64,000 nucleotides of DNA from Fusarium oxysporum f. sp. lycopersici 4287 (lineage: Eukaryota > Ascomycota > Sordariomycetes > Hypocreales > Nectriaceae), in the NCBI RefSeq assembly GCF_000149955.1, contig NC_030986.1, positions 1,127,148 through 1,191,147 of the forward strand, written 5' to 3'. The notes beneath the pieces were generated by a model, which made no database searches, was not told the DNA's origin, and saw only the letters and a program-made list of their open reading frames with translations. Position 1 is the first letter of the stretch, and the number at the start of each line of letters is the position of its first letter. Below, in pieces: positions 36,799 to 48,613 of this stretch. Made by a program: the position numbers and the translations under genes.

Positions 36799-37571
36799 TT
36801 TGTGTGTAAGAGGTGGGATGAGTGAGACGACAGATTCAAAACTGGGCGGAGTCAACCGCACAAAAGAAAAGAATCAAGTGCCCGACTTGATTAGTGTGTT
36901 GTAGTGTCTATATGAGGTCTGTTGAGTATTTGTGGAGGAGTCGAGGTTTATTGTATCAAGATGAGAGTGAGTGAGTCACAGAACAAAGACAGATGGTCAA
37001 GACGCACCCTGGACTGCACCTGCACCTGGAACCGAAAAAAGTGAAGTTTAATTGAGTTAACAAAGAAATGTGGCGTTGCCGATGGTAGCCACTACTTCAA
37101 CTTTCGGCTTAAAAGCGGCGCATGTGGCGTAGACAATATGAACACCGACACAAGGATTTCTATTGTTTGAAGATTTTGTAGGATTAACTTATAGGTGATG
37201 GTTTGGTACTGTATTAGATACAGAAGAGGATGTCCCTCAAATGTGAGGACACGGCTACTAGTTCCTTGCAGCTGAGGAAGCAGAATGGGCTATGGAATCC
37301 GTTATGCAAATTACTTCCAACGACCATGAGATACAAAACATCTAAGATTCTAATATTTCTATCTTCTGTCCTATTGAAACATGTCAAGGGCCATCTCATT
37401 CATGTTCTATTCCGCACTCTGACAAGCTTCAGAGGTCTCCACAGCCAAGCTAGAACCGAACTGCCCCTCCAACCCCACCACAGCTTCCTTCACCTTCACA
37501 GCTCCCTCTCCACTAAACTTCACCTACTCTGCACCCTCACCTCCACTTCGCTTCTACACATCACAACAATC
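36799..37571. other. Divergent intergenic region
   Basis: Promoters of DAHP synthase (-) and the HYPK-like gene (+). An open frame continues upstream of 37572 in the same phase but lacks any conserved text, so it is treated as leader. Confidence 0.55.
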
Positions 37572-37895
37572 ATGACCGACGAAACGCCCTCTCAGACTGC
37601 CAAGTCCGCCGAGGACCGCAAAGCAGCCTCCGCTCTCGAGAACCTCGACGCCGCAGACTCACCCTCGACACCACAAAACGTCGACGCCGACGCTGCCAAC
37701 AAAGCCATCAAGAGCCTCGGCGGCGCAAACAAGACCTCTACTACTGCCGCTTCCCATAAGAACGTCAAGGTCGACGCTGCCGATGTTGCACTCCTCGTTG
37801 ATGAGCTCGAGCTGCCAAAGGCAAAGGCGACCGAGTTGTTGAAGAGTAATGAGGGTGATGCTGTTAAGGCCATGAGGGCGTTTATCAAGGTGTGA
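37572..37895 (+). CDS. HYPK-like protein with UBA domain (NatA regulator)
   Basis: 107-residue acidic, Ala-rich protein, one exon. HYPK binds and regulates the NatA N-terminal acetyltransferase at the ribosome. The N-terminal half is disordered (SAEDRKAASALENLD). The C-terminal UBA-like domain reads VKVDAADVALLVDELELPKA then KATELLKSNEGDAVKAM, matching the HYPK and NAC-alpha UBA pattern. There is no NAC beta-barrel domain, which excludes NAC-alpha itself. The ATG at 37572 follows a CT-rich leader and gives a protein of the length seen in other fungi. Confidence 0.85.
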   Translation: MTDETPSQTAKSAEDRKAASALENLDAADSPSTPQNVDADAANKAIKSLGGANKTSTTAASHKNVKVDAADVALLVDELELPKAKATELLKSNEGDAVKAMRAFIKV

Positions 37896-38287
37896 GGGGG
37901 TACAATTTGGCTTTGAGGTTCGAATAATCGGCTCAGGAAGAGAATGGAAAAGTTGTCATGAGGTATGATATACCAAACACAATCCAGACCTGTACAAGTG
38001 TCTGACAATTTCGACAGTCACCTTCAAACGAGCCAGAAATATAATGTCAATCACCATGGTAGAATTATCAGTATGTCAAACACAAAATATGTGTACTTTA
38101 ATCAGTCAATCCTCCAAACGCCGAGTCAAGGTCCTGTCCATCCCGTGGTATTCCATTCCATCCCGTCAAAACGAGTGATTGTATGCCATGACGTGTGTTC
38201 GCAATTCTAATGTGACCCATAAACTCCAGACCTGAACCTTTCCATGCACAATTACTCTATCTCCACCGTATCAACAACATCTCTACT
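37896..38287. other. Convergent intergenic region
   Basis: 3' regions of the HYPK-like gene (+) and the BRCT gene (-). No gene seen. Confidence 0.6.
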
Positions 38288-41200
38288 CTATTGCCAAGTT
38301 CTAGCCAGAGGGCTACCAATCTTGGGGGCAAACTGAAGACTCTTACGTCGAGCGGCCATGAGGCGCATCAGGACGTTGTCATCCTTGGTCTCGCTGATGA
38401 TGCCAGCACCCAACTCACGGAAGGGGTTGGCCTTGGGAGGACATGTTCGCATAAGGAGAGCATCCTTAGTAGGGGAGTCACCCATGTCGTCGTCGTCACC
38501 ATCATCAGACGGAGTATCAGGGACAAGGTTGGCAGCATAGCGAGCAATGGCCTCAGGGGCAGGAGTCTTGGGAACAGGGGTCAGGATAGCTTCAGAATAC
38601 TCAAAATCCTCCATCTCCTCGTCCTCGTCTCCTTGATCCGAAGGGGTGTACATCCATTGTGTGCTTTCGCGACGGTTGATCGGCGTAGAGGGAGCTGTGC
38701 GAGAGACTCCCTTGGTAGGGCTGCTGACGAGGGTGCCGTTCATGTTGGCCAAAGCCTTGGGCTCCATACTCTTGCGGCGACGAGCTCCACCCCGAGGGAC
38801 GTTGCTAGTGTCGATCTTGTAGGGACTTTCCTCAACCCAGTCGTTCTCACGCTCACAACTATTTCTGGTTAGCACTGAATCAAAGAATTAGGAAGACTTC
38901 GACCTACTCAAGCACCCAACTGACTCCGACACACTGGACGATTCCGTTGCTCTCACGGACCTTCTCCAGTGTGCGCTTGCTGCCGTCCTTGAAGACAACG
39001 TGTGTGATTCCAACCTTACTGGATGTCACATCGTTGCCAGAACCGTTGGGGTTCCAGCTCCATGACTTCATGCACTTGGCACCCATTTGTGTGAGCAGCT
39101 CCACGAAGATGCTGCTGGCATCAGCTCCCTCGCTGGTGTACACATCAACAAAGACGACAGCTCCGCGAAGTAGAGCAGGGTCGACATCACGTCGGGGAGT
39201 TCTAGCGGGTGTACCCAAGGATGACCAGAGCTCAGACTTTGAGGGTGTGACAGGGGCGGGTGTTGAAGGGGCAGACGGGACCTCGGCAATGGTTGCTGGC
39301 ATACTCTTTCTACCCTTGGTAGCGGAGTAAGAGATGACGGACGCACTCCTGGTTGGGCCTGAGGGGCGCTTGGGAGCAACTCGCGATGCGCTGAAGCTGC
39401 GCTTCTTCAGAGGAGAAGGAGATGAGTCGTCTGCAGGCTTCAGAGGAACCTTTGTGGTGGTGTTGAAGGTCTTCATGACTGGACGAACAGGTGTGATGGG
39501 TGCCATAGCAACTGGGGCCTCATTCTCATCACCATACTCTTGGCTAGCCTCGGAGAGAGTATCGTCAAAAGCCTCAGTATTGACAACCTCTTCAAGAACC
39601 TCAGGCTCCATCAGAGACATCTCGTTAGCCTCGTTGGCCAACTCAACATCCTCCTCAGTGACCTCCATGTCATCAAAAGTGGGTTCAACAATTTCGGCAG
39701 CACTGTCGGCCTGAAGTTCTTCCATACCTGCACGTACAGTCATTTCGTCGTCAAAGAAATGAGTTGAGGCGGGTGAGGCATCAGATCGAGGAGTAGCTGA
39801 CTTGTTAGAGAGCTTCTCTCCACCGAGAGGAGCCATCTTGATAGGCGTGCTGGCCTTCCAAGAACCAAGTCGATCAGCGAGTGCGCTAAATCCACCCATA
39901 GAGGCACGAGAAGTCTTAGGTGTCTTGCGAACAAATGGTGTTGGGGTAGTAGGTGCTAAACCCCTGGGAGCCATAGTCTCATCCTCAGAATCCGAGTCTT
40001 GAGAGGGCTCCAAGTCCTTCTCCCTGAGCTGGAACATGGGATTTTGTTCTTGCTGGGGAGACTGAGCGGGAGTTGAATTCTTGGACTCAGATTCCTCAGG
40101 TGCGTCATCTGCCTCAGCATTCTCCTCCTCAACGTCCATGCTGTCCTCCTGGTCGGTAAGATCATTCACTTCTTCAGCTGCTTCTGGGACTGCTTCAGCC
40201 TCAGTCGCAACATCTTCTTCAACCTCGGCGACAGTCTCGACTTCCACCTGAGGCTCTTCAAGAGTCTCGATGGCAGCTTCAACTGGAGCAGGCTCTTCGT
40301 CAGTCTCATCGACAATCCTCATCTCTTTCTTCAAGGCAGGATCAGCATGACGAGGAAGCACAGCAGACAAGCGGCCAGGGAATTGCAAGTTCTCAATTGG
40401 GTCATTGAAGACATCGTCGTCAACAGCATCAAACTCAAGCTCGGCTTGTTCTTCCGACATGAGCTTATCTGAAGGTCGGGTAGAAGGGGCACGACTAGGA
40501 GTATCCATAATCAGAGGCTTCATGACTGGTGGCTCACCCAGGTCCGCGACATCTCTAGGTCGCGGCTCTGTGACCGGCTTCAGTCCAGGCATGGCCCGCT
40601 TCGCAGGTGAAAGAAGAAGTGACGCCTTCATTGCTGATTGGGTCTGCTGAGGCTTGAGCGATGTTGCAAAGTTCAATCCTTTGATGGGTGATTGGGGTCG
40701 CTTAGCCGCAGACATGAGCAGAGAATTCTTGAACGAAGTGCTTTCTCCAGCTTGGGCGGTGTCGTCCTGGGTCTTCTTCATTGTAGATCCAGGCAGAGCA
40801 ACAGGACCGATTCGGCGAGCTGGTGACCTCATTGTATCCTTGAGAGGCGAAGCTGGGAGTCTCTTCGCAGGAGATAGGCTAATTCCACCAAGATCTGGCG
40901 GATTTGTGATACTGTCTGAAGTATTTGTTGGCTCGGTAGATTTTTCGGTCGGCTCAGGCTGGGTTTTAGCAGCACTTGTAGGAGGCTTGATCGGGTTCTT
41001 CTTCATGGGTTTGACAGGCGGCATGTCACCGGCGAGTTCGTCCTCGGAATCATCGTCCCTCGAAACAGGTATCTGGGTAATCTTCTTAGGACTTAAAGGC
41101 TTGTTGTCTGTCGACTCGGCGAATCTTACCGCCGCTCTGGTTGTTCGACTTCCAGCTGCTCCTCCACGCTTGGCTGGTCGGCCTCTAATTCCAGGCCGAG

Positions 41201-41768
41201 CAGGCTCCTTGGCCTCAACGGCAGGCTCAATGTTCTCCTTGTCTGGCTCTTGGAACTTGACAGCCTTTCTGGCAGCGGGCTTGGCAACAGTTGTTGATTT
41301 TGTAGTTGTAATTGTTGTGGTAGTCGTGCGAGCGCGAGTGGTTGTCTTCTTTGCAGGTGCAGGGGCTGGCGCTGGAGCAGACTCTTCTGGTTCAGCAGCA
41401 ACAGCCTTCCGAGGCCGTCCCCGAGTAGCTCTGACAGGTGCAGCAGTCCCCTTGGGAGGTTCTGTAGCCGCCTTCTTGACTGCACGGCCTCTTGTGGGCT
41501 TCGCTGGTGCTACAGGTTCAGCCTCAGATTCTTGCTCCTCGGTCTTCTTTGGTCGACCACGCGTTCTTCTGACAACAGCAACTTCGCGTTGCTCCTCCTC
41601 TTCCTCGTCCGCTCTTGTCTTTCTCTTAGCGGCTGTGCTTTTTGTGCCTGCTGTCGCGGTACTCTTTGCCCGCGCAGCAGCTGTGACGATCTTTGTTGTC
41701 TTGACCGAGGGATCAGTAGCCTTCGCAGCAGCTCGAGCCCGGGTCATTCTCTTGGGTGGTGATTCCAT
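38288..41768 (-). CDS. Large BRCT-domain nuclear protein with AT-hook-like N-terminus
   Basis: Exons 41768-38908 and 38858-38288, joined at the VLDCERENDW codon, give 1143 residues. The first 250 residues are very basic and Ala/Thr-rich with repeated RGRP cores (TRGRPKK, TRGRPRK, IRGRPAK) typical of AT hooks. The middle has short repeats of SPAKR type (LSPAKRLPASPLK, SAAKRPQSPIK, LSPAKRAMPG), followed by a long Glu-rich region. A single BRCT domain spans about 866-963: AVVFVDVYTSEGADAS, ELLTQMGAKCMKSW, ITHVVFKDGSKRTLEK and the conserved Trp in VGVSWVLDC. A basic/acidic tail follows. Microcephalin-like proteins share this single-BRCT style, but I cannot assign orthology. A role in chromatin or the DNA damage response is inference. 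Confidence 0.85.
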
Positions 41769-42094
41769 GGTGATTATGGTTCGCTGTGTTGTTGGTGTAT
41801 GGTTAGTATGTAGAAAAAGAAAGAGATTAAGTAGGCAGCATCATGTACGATGATGGATTTTGTTTATTGCAGGTCCCTGATCGGGTCGAGGGTCTTCAGT
41901 GGACAGGCCGTGTTTGGCGGCGTTGCTGGGCAACGGCCCGCTAAAACGGCAAGGGTGCAGATCGTAGCTGCCAACCGTGAATGTTTGCCCCGCAACCGGG
42001 AATTATCTTATTATCCCATGTCCATAACGCGTATGGATAAGTCTGTAGCGTGCTTCTAGACATCCAATAGAATAATTGTTGACTTTAAACACGA
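41769..42094. other. Intergenic region between tandem minus-strand genes
   Basis: Promoter of the BRCT gene; nothing else seen. Confidence 0.5.
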
Positions 42095-42405
42095 TCAAAT
42101 GTCTTGGATATCATCGCGTCTCTTTCCCGCATACTCATTGGTCCTTAAATTGGAGATGAATCGGGAAGGTCTCTTCTTGGGCCGCAGGAAGTCTACACTA
42201 ATAATATGGAGAACTACCATCTCCACCAAATTGACAAAAAAGTGGCATCGCAGTAAGAGACAAAGCACAAAAAATGAACATACAACACCAGGTATTCGCT
42301 GGTCGTCACCGACCCAACTACTAATCCGGCGCTTCGGAGCTTGACGATGGGAGAGCGGACGGGATCCCGTATTCTCTCTGAGCTTTGGTCGTATGTGAAA
42401 GACAT
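42095..42405 (-). CDS. Small two-exon hypothetical protein
   Basis: Exons 42405-42284 and 42197-42095 join in frame across an 86-nt intron (GTATGT donor, ATTAG acceptor) to give 74 residues beginning MSFTYDQSSERIRDP. A short moderately hydrophobic stretch (AGLVVGSVTTSEYLVF) is followed by a basic tail containing RPKKRPSRFI and ending RRDDIQDI. Support is the coherent phase, the standard donor and the sensible composition on both sides of the intron. I do not recognise the family. It could be a single-pass membrane or mitochondrial peptide. The unspliced reading would end after 63 residues. Confidence 0.45.
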
Positions 42406-42911
42406 GAGGCCAGGACGGACTTTGAAGATGGACGATTGCAGACACTAGGTAGTCAACGAGACTTGGCTCCCTCAAGAGAAAAGGCGCCAATCAATAGTTC
42501 CTGGGACTGAAGTAGACAGAAATGGTTATAATAAGAGGCAGAGCTGCCTTGAAATGTTCCTAAAAGGTGGTATCCCAAGATGAGCGGAAGTAGAATATGT
42601 GCTTTCAAAATACTCCCAAATCATATGTCCCGAGCTCAATTTCACCTGCGCTTTATCTTCACCAACACACGAAGGTCAAAGAGACTCTCTTGGTGGCATG
42701 GAGTGCAGGCGAAATGCTCTTTGTCGAAAGAAACCCAGCCATCGCCCCATTCATGGGGTATCCTGATTCGCCTCAACACCAGGCTGTAACGCCTCTTTAA
42801 ACAAACAAAAACCAAGAAGGCACTGTCGCAACATCGAACATCAACAGCGCGCAAATTCGCTACGCCTGTGTCTATGGCATGTTCCTCAAAAACTTGACAA
42901 GATCGTTCCTA
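42406..42911. other. Intergenic region
   Basis: Promoter of the small gene and 3' region of the zinc-ribbon gene; no other gene seen. Confidence 0.5.
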
Positions 42912-43297
42912 TTAACCATATCGCATAGGTGCCTGTCCTTGAGGTCCGCCGTGAGGAGGTGCGTATTGTTGTGGGGGAGGTCCTCCTCCTCCACCATTTG
43001 CCACGGCCTTGACATCGGGTCTGTTTACGAGAGGTTGATGGAAGTTGCAGATACGGCATGCGACATCGACGTAGCCAGAGATAGACAAAGGAATAAGTGG
43101 CTGTGATTATTCTTAGTTGGCTGTAACGAAGAACCAGAGAAAAGGAGGCTTACAATCCAACAGAACGTGAACCATGGGTTGCTCTTCTGGACATGTGCTG
43201 CCATGTTACCACAGTGGTGACATTGGAATATCATGCCCTGATATTCAGAGACTTCCTTTCGGAAGGTGTGCTCGCCGCACACGAAGAAGAAGAACAT
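42912..43297 (-). CDS. Small zinc-ribbon protein
   Basis: Exons 43297-43154 and 43100-42912 give 110 residues. A hydrophobic start (MFFFFVCGEH) precedes a treble-cysteine layout: Cys7, FQCHHCGN (Cys26, Cys29) and VACRICNFHQ (Cys63, Cys66), consistent with a zinc-ribbon/zinc-ribbon-15-like fold. The C-terminal third is a Gly/Pro/Gln-rich tail (GGGGGPPPQQYAPP). It is conserved in filamentous ascomycetes as far as I recognise it, with no assigned function. It is divergent from RPP30. Confidence 0.85.
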
Positions 43298-44090
43298 TGT
43301 TGCGATTCGCCAACAGGAAGAAGAGGAAGCGGTGTAAATCTACAGGCGAAGGTTCGTTGAAGTACTGAGGCGTGCGATGTGATGTGATGTGATGTGTTGA
43401 AGAGAAGTTAATTAATGCCGATCCAGGAGCTGGGGTTTGAGGTCAAGTGGCGCGTTGCCGTAGTCGTAGTTTAGGCGGCGCAGTTTCTTGGCATGGAAGC
43501 TTTAAAGTCAAGGTCAAAGGTCAAGCATGCACGTACCAAGCATAAATGGAAGGTACCTTAGCTTCATGACGTTGATAAGAGATAAAGACTTATTCATCAG
43601 GAGTGCTAGCATTAGCTAGGTATTTAATAAAAAAAAGTACCTACATGAGAAGCAAGAAACTTGTTCAAACCAAGTGCCGGTAAAGGAGACTTTCCATTTA
43701 CAGGCACAAGAACAAGGTGATGACGAACCGGCAGGGGCTGGCTCTTAGTGGCAACGCTGGCTGTGCACGGACCCCATCTTTTTACAACTAACAGAAGCTC
43801 ACTGCTCAAGCTGCAGAAATGGATGCTCTACCTGGTGAGGCTTGGGGATTGGATTTTATACTATTCATTTATTTTTAATATCTATCTTATGTTGGATATA
43901 ATACTCTCTAAAAGATCAAGATATTCAATAGACTCTGTATAAGACGGTCCGTTTCCTCTGCGACTTGTGAAGTGAAGGTCATGAAGGTAACTAAAAAATA
44001 CCTAAACTTTGCGGCGCAAAAAAAAAAAAATCGGCAGTAAATGCTAGCTTCCTACGCAAAGCTTTCCATAAACCTCCACAATCCATCATC
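43298..44090. other. Divergent intergenic region
   Basis: Promoters of the zinc-ribbon gene (-) and RPP30 (+). Contains the GATGT repeat and a 13-A run at 44018-44030. AT-rich around 43850-43930. Confidence 0.55.
43376..43395. repeat. GATGT microsatellite (4 copies)
   Basis: Four perfect tandem copies of GATGT lie about 80 bp upstream of the zinc-ribbon start codon, within its leader or promoter. Confidence 0.9.
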
Positions 44091-44988
44091 ATGCTTTACG
44101 ATCTGAATATCGCCTGGTCACCAACGACCAAAGATGAACAGCTTCTCCAAACACTCACTCGCGCATCGACACTCGGGTACTCAACCGTCGCGCTGAACCA
44201 CACGCTCACGCTACCGCTTCCCGCCAACAACACCGCGCCCTTCCCAACGATAGAACCCAAGCCAGGCTCCAAGCTTCCAAATATCCTCCACCGCGCGACT
44301 CTTCCTCTCTCAGACCCTTCAGCAAACAACTACCGCATCCCATCGCTCATCTCAACATACGACATCATCGCGGCCCGTCCACTGACGGATAAGGCTTTTC
44401 AGAATGCTTGTCTCACGCTCGACGTACCCATCATATCACTCGACTTGACGCAGGACTTGCCATTTCATCTTAAGCCGAAACCATGCATGGCTGCTATTAA
44501 CCGTGGCATCCGCTTTGAGGTCTGCTACGGCCAAGTAATCAATGGCGATGACCGAGGGCGCCCAAGGTTTATCTCAAACTTGCAAAGTCTCATCCGGGCG
44601 ACACGCGGCAGGGGCATCATGATTAGCAGCGAAGCCAAGAATGCGCTATCTTTTACGAGCGCCTGCCGGATGTGATAAACATGCTCAATTTTATGGGAGG
44701 GTTAAGCAATTGAGAAAGGCTTTCAAGGTTTTGGTGAAGTGCCTCGATCTGTTGTGGTGAATGAGGGCATCAAGAGGAATGGTTTCAAGGGTGTTTATCA
44801 ACATCGTTGAAGTGGCCGAGAAAGAAAAGGGCGCGGAAAAAAATGAGGACGGAAAAAAAGCAAAGGGCAAGGGCCAGAATCAGAATCAAAAGCGAAAGAC
44901 TGGCGAGGAGGATACACAGCAGATCAGTAAACGGCAGGCCAAGAAGATGAAGCTGGCCACGAGGAATGCAGCAAGTGAGAAGGAATAA
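44091..44988 (+). CDS. RNase P/MRP protein subunit RPP30 (RPP1), frame-disrupted
   Basis: Subunit of nuclear RNase P and MRP, processing tRNA and rRNA precursors. The intact part, 44091 to about 44648, reads MLYDLNIAWSP, a TIM-barrel-like alternation (LGYSTVALNH, YDIIAARPLT, DVPIISLDLT), FEVCYGQ and GIMISSEAKNAL. The conserved remainder is present but spread over shifted frames: LRAPA, then DVINMLNFMGGLSN, then EKGFQGFGEVPRSVVVNEG with IKRNGFKG, then INIVEVAEKEKG and a basic tail ending at 44988. The frame breaks fall at 44651-44654, 44668-44669, 44710-44711 and 44794-44796. No introns fit. As sequenced, translation stops at 44675 after 194 residues. RPP1 is essential in yeast, so sequence error is more likely than a real pseudogene. 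Confidence 0.8.
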
Positions 44989-45215
44989 GAAATTTGAGAT
45001 TGGCGCTCTGGGACGCGGATAGGTAGACAGCATGGCATCATGATACCCATAGATAGATGCACAAGCTGACTTGTATGCTCTGGAGACTTGCTCACATTAT
45101 TATAAGACTAGCTACAACATTACGAGCACGAATGCCCATTCGAAAGAAACCCCCAAGTCCGTCTCAAAGTTTTTACCATTCACATCATCGTCTCCAACGC
45201 ATTTCAACCATAGAC

Positions 45216-46614
45216 TCATGGCGTGCCAGTGGCGCGAGCCTTGAGGCCACCGTTTCCTCCAACCAAGTTGCCCAGGTTGAGCGCGCTGCTGAGCTTTGAG
45301 GGGTCGGACAGGTCGATAGGGGCTCGTGTCCTGGAAGCTGACTCGGCGTTGGCAGTCGTCGTGGGCTTGGTTCCGTCGAGAGCGGGCTGTGCGAGTCTTC
45401 CTGTAGTGTCGGGGCCCATGTTGCCGAGTTCCATTGAAGGAGCATATGTCTGTTGTCCTCCTTGTGTGGAGGAAGCTTCAACCATGGGTTCTTCGATGGA
45501 ACTGACAGGCTGCTGAGGAGCGGTGGACTCCGTCGTAGCAGGTTGCGCAGCAGACGCAGTAGATTGTTCGGAGACTACGGGTCGTGTCGTCGCAGGCTTC
45601 TCGATAGAACTAGGTTCTACTGGTGCAACCTGAGTCGTGGCGGGCTGCTCAACAGAACTGGGCTCTTGAGGAGCAATCGCCGTGGGGGCAGGATTCTCAA
45701 CAGGGTTGACGATGCTGGAAGGTTGCTGAGGAACAATAGTTTCCGATCTGATTGGTCCAACCACAGCAAAGGGATCCGATGCGAGTGTCGTCTTGGGCAA
45801 AAGGCTCTCGGGAATGGGGATCGTAGTGACACCAGGGTTGAACTTTCGACCAAGAGCATCATCAGACTCTGCGGGGGCTTGCACGGTGTGAATCACAGTA
45901 ACAGGCGCCTGGGTTGAGTCAGTATTAGATATGAGTTTTGACCACAAGAACTTACTGGTGCTTCTCCTGGAATGATCACTGTAACAAGTTGCTTAGAGGA
46001 GTTAGTAACAGCTGAAGGATACAAGCTATGGGACTTACAGCCTGAGTAATAGTTTCAACGACAGGCTAGAAGTCGTTCAGTTAGCATAGAGGTCTCTCGA
46101 AATGTTTTCATACTACTTACAGGAGGTGCTGGTGCGACCTGGGTAACATATTGAGTCATAACCTGGACCTGAGTGACATATTGAGTTTGGACTTGGTTGA
46201 CGACTTCAGTCTTGGTTTCGGTGACAGTAACTGGAGGTGCGTTGATGGTAACAGTCACAACCTCGCCAGCAGCAGCTTCAGCCTCGCCTTGAACAGTCTG
46301 AACAACAGTCGCCGTCTCTGTCTCGGTAACTTTTTGAGTGGCAGTTTCAGTTTCGGTGATATAAGACAACCTCAGTCTAGAGATTTGTTAATACTGAAAA
46401 CCAGGCTTCAGTGTTTTGTGGCTTGACCCACCCTTCGAACTTGAGTGCATGTGCAACCCCCTCAACCTCTGCCTGCCTCTTTTTCATTATCCCATGTCTT
46501 CCCGCGGCCTATTCGAGTCAAAGTCAGTCTCTTGACTTTGTAGTATCTCGGTGTAAGTCCAGTATCCCTCACCTGCGCAACATGGGCGGCGGTAAGCCAA
46601 AGCAACAACTTCAT
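45216..46614 (-). CDS. Secreted Thr/Pro/Ser-rich protein with Kex2-like site
   Basis: Six exons, 46614-46573, 46508-46432, 46376-46121, 46065-46039, 45991-45956 and 45908-45216, all joining in frame to give 376 residues. A signal peptide is likely (MKLLLWLTAAHVAQAAG), followed by a dibasic KKR at residues 23-25 that fits Kex2 processing. The mature part begins with Thr/Val/Gln-rich near-repeats (TETETATQKV, TETETATVVQ, QVQTQYVTQVQVMTQYVTQV), then repeated PSSI/V-[EN]-[KPQ]-PATT units (QEPSSVEQPATT, VEPSSIEKPATT), typical of O-glycosylated cell-wall proteins. No GPI signal is evident. Function is unknown. The 27- and 36-nt exons are supported by phase-0 joins, GTAAGT donors and TAG/AAG acceptors. 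Confidence 0.75.
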
Positions 46615-48613
46615 GATGACCCAAGCTCCCCAATAACTTTCGGAATTCGATTTGGTGTAGTGAGTGAATGTTCCAACAGTCCAGCTGTTTATGAGTTTTT
46701 ACGGTCCAGTTGTAAAGAGCGACAGATATAACAGTTCGACAATAGCGATTAAATCTCGGAGATGATATGTCGAGTAGGTATTAAAAGTCGTTCAGTCAAA
46801 GGGACAGTAAAAGAATGATTGCCCGGGGCAGAACAAGAAGAGAAGCCGTGACGATAGGTATAGCACCGCCGAGTCCAAAGCCCGGGCAGCACCAAACTTG
46901 CAAAGTCAATCAATGAAAGAGCGAGCGATTGACAAGGTCACGACGGATAGAAAACAATCAACACAACACAACAACACAATTCAGAATTCAAAAAAAGGTC
47001 AGAAGCAAAGGGAGGGGGGGGGAGAAGAGAAATGGGATGATTCAGGTTTCTTCAGACCCAAGTCAAGCCGCGCCTCGCCGCCGCACACACCGTCGCAGAC
47101 GAAGCAGGGGCACGTTTTGGTGCATCATGGTTCTGGAATCTGAGGCTCAAACGGAGACTTGTGACGCTTGGGGTTAGGACGAGCTAGGGTTGGAGTTTGG
47201 GGATGAGCTAAGGTTCAGGGGTAAAAAGACGCTATCGCGACAAGGAGTTTGAGGGAATCAGGCATATTATTTGGTGATGACTGAAAGACCAGGTTCATGA
47301 TCTGCATTGTAAGCTTGCTAGTTGATAACTTTATCGAAATTGAATATAAACTCGCGGTTTGATGACCATATCCCGACAGCTCAGCTCAATATCAAAGTCT
47401 TCATCAAAAGACTTGGCACTACCTGTCAAGATGGGACTAAAGGGGGCTAATCAAGGCACCACCGTTTGCCGGGACTTGGCAATAGTTACCGAGACGAGAT
47501 ATGTTGCGATAATATCAAGGAAGTTTTAGTAAGCGCTCGACAGACAATGCGCTTCTGCAATGTAATCACAAGAGAGTCAACGGAGCGGCCATCTTGGCGG
47601 CCAAAATGCAGGTACAGCAAAGTATCACAAAACGGTCTCTCCCGCTGTGGTCTTATACCTCATGAAAAAGAGGCCATTCTCGAGAGCGAATTACCATGGT
47701 AAAAACAAAGCGAAAAATGCCCAGAATTCTCCATCAATAGCGAGACGCAACTGAAGCACCCCTTGTTCATCCGAGGTTTCGGGAGGGGGGCCCGACCTCG
47801 CTACTTTGAGTGTATCGGCCGAAGTGCCAAGAGCCATTCAAGAGGCCTCGTTTGATTACACTACCGGAAGCTAATAGACGTCAAGTTTCGAGTTGACAGC
47901 TTTTAATTAATTGATCAATTTACTTACAGAATAAGGCTGAGTCTATGGAATCTGCGTATGAACTGTAAGATATCCGTGCTGAGTGCTGTTAAAAGAAACT
48001 CTTTGACTTGTTGGTGCTCAATAAACTTACAGCGATAATATACAGGGATGATGATAGATGCACGTCATTATTGGGGAAAGGTTAAAGGCAATGCCGTTGC
48101 AAATATACGGTTACAATTTTAACAAGGGATTGTGCCATTAGGCTTCTAAACAGGCCAAGTAAATTACCATGACCTTGTCAATACCTAAGCAGTAATAAGC
48201 CCACTAACACAGGTCCATCACCAACATACGTATTCACTTGGCTGTTTACCGCAACATAGCCTCAGAGAGGAGGACAACTTCTGACATATGATAAGGGTGC
48301 CAAAATAACTAGTCTAAAGACCTACTAAGTATATACTAAAGTTGCCAAAGTCTATCCCAAACTTACCAAGGTTTTTTTTTATACTTGTGATGGAGATTCT
48401 TAGTTTTCTTGCCTCCCCTAGAATAGCTATCATGACTAAGAAAACTCCTCAAAACACAACTCATCATTTCATACTATGAATATGCTACTCGTTTATTGCG
48501 CCTATTCCCATGATATCACATCCTAATGCTCTCACCAGGTGACATGTTTCAACTCCAAAACCCACAATCTGCCTCATCAAGACTCACCAACGCCATAATT
48601 CATCCCATCATAC
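46615..48613. other. Intergenic region
   Basis: 2 kb with no supportable gene. Has a G-rich run near 47013-47023 and an AT-rich part at 47880-48500. The long space probably holds the promoter of the secreted-protein gene and the 3' region of the GFA gene. Confidence 0.5.

Noticed and set aside
40654..41853. 399-codon open frame antisense to the BRCT gene
   Set aside because: Composition is a reflection of the Ala/Lys/Glu-rich sense protein; it crosses the real start codon and promoter.
42095..42490. 131-codon unspliced frame over the small gene
   Set aside because: The upstream half lacks sense; the spliced 74-residue model explains its second half better.
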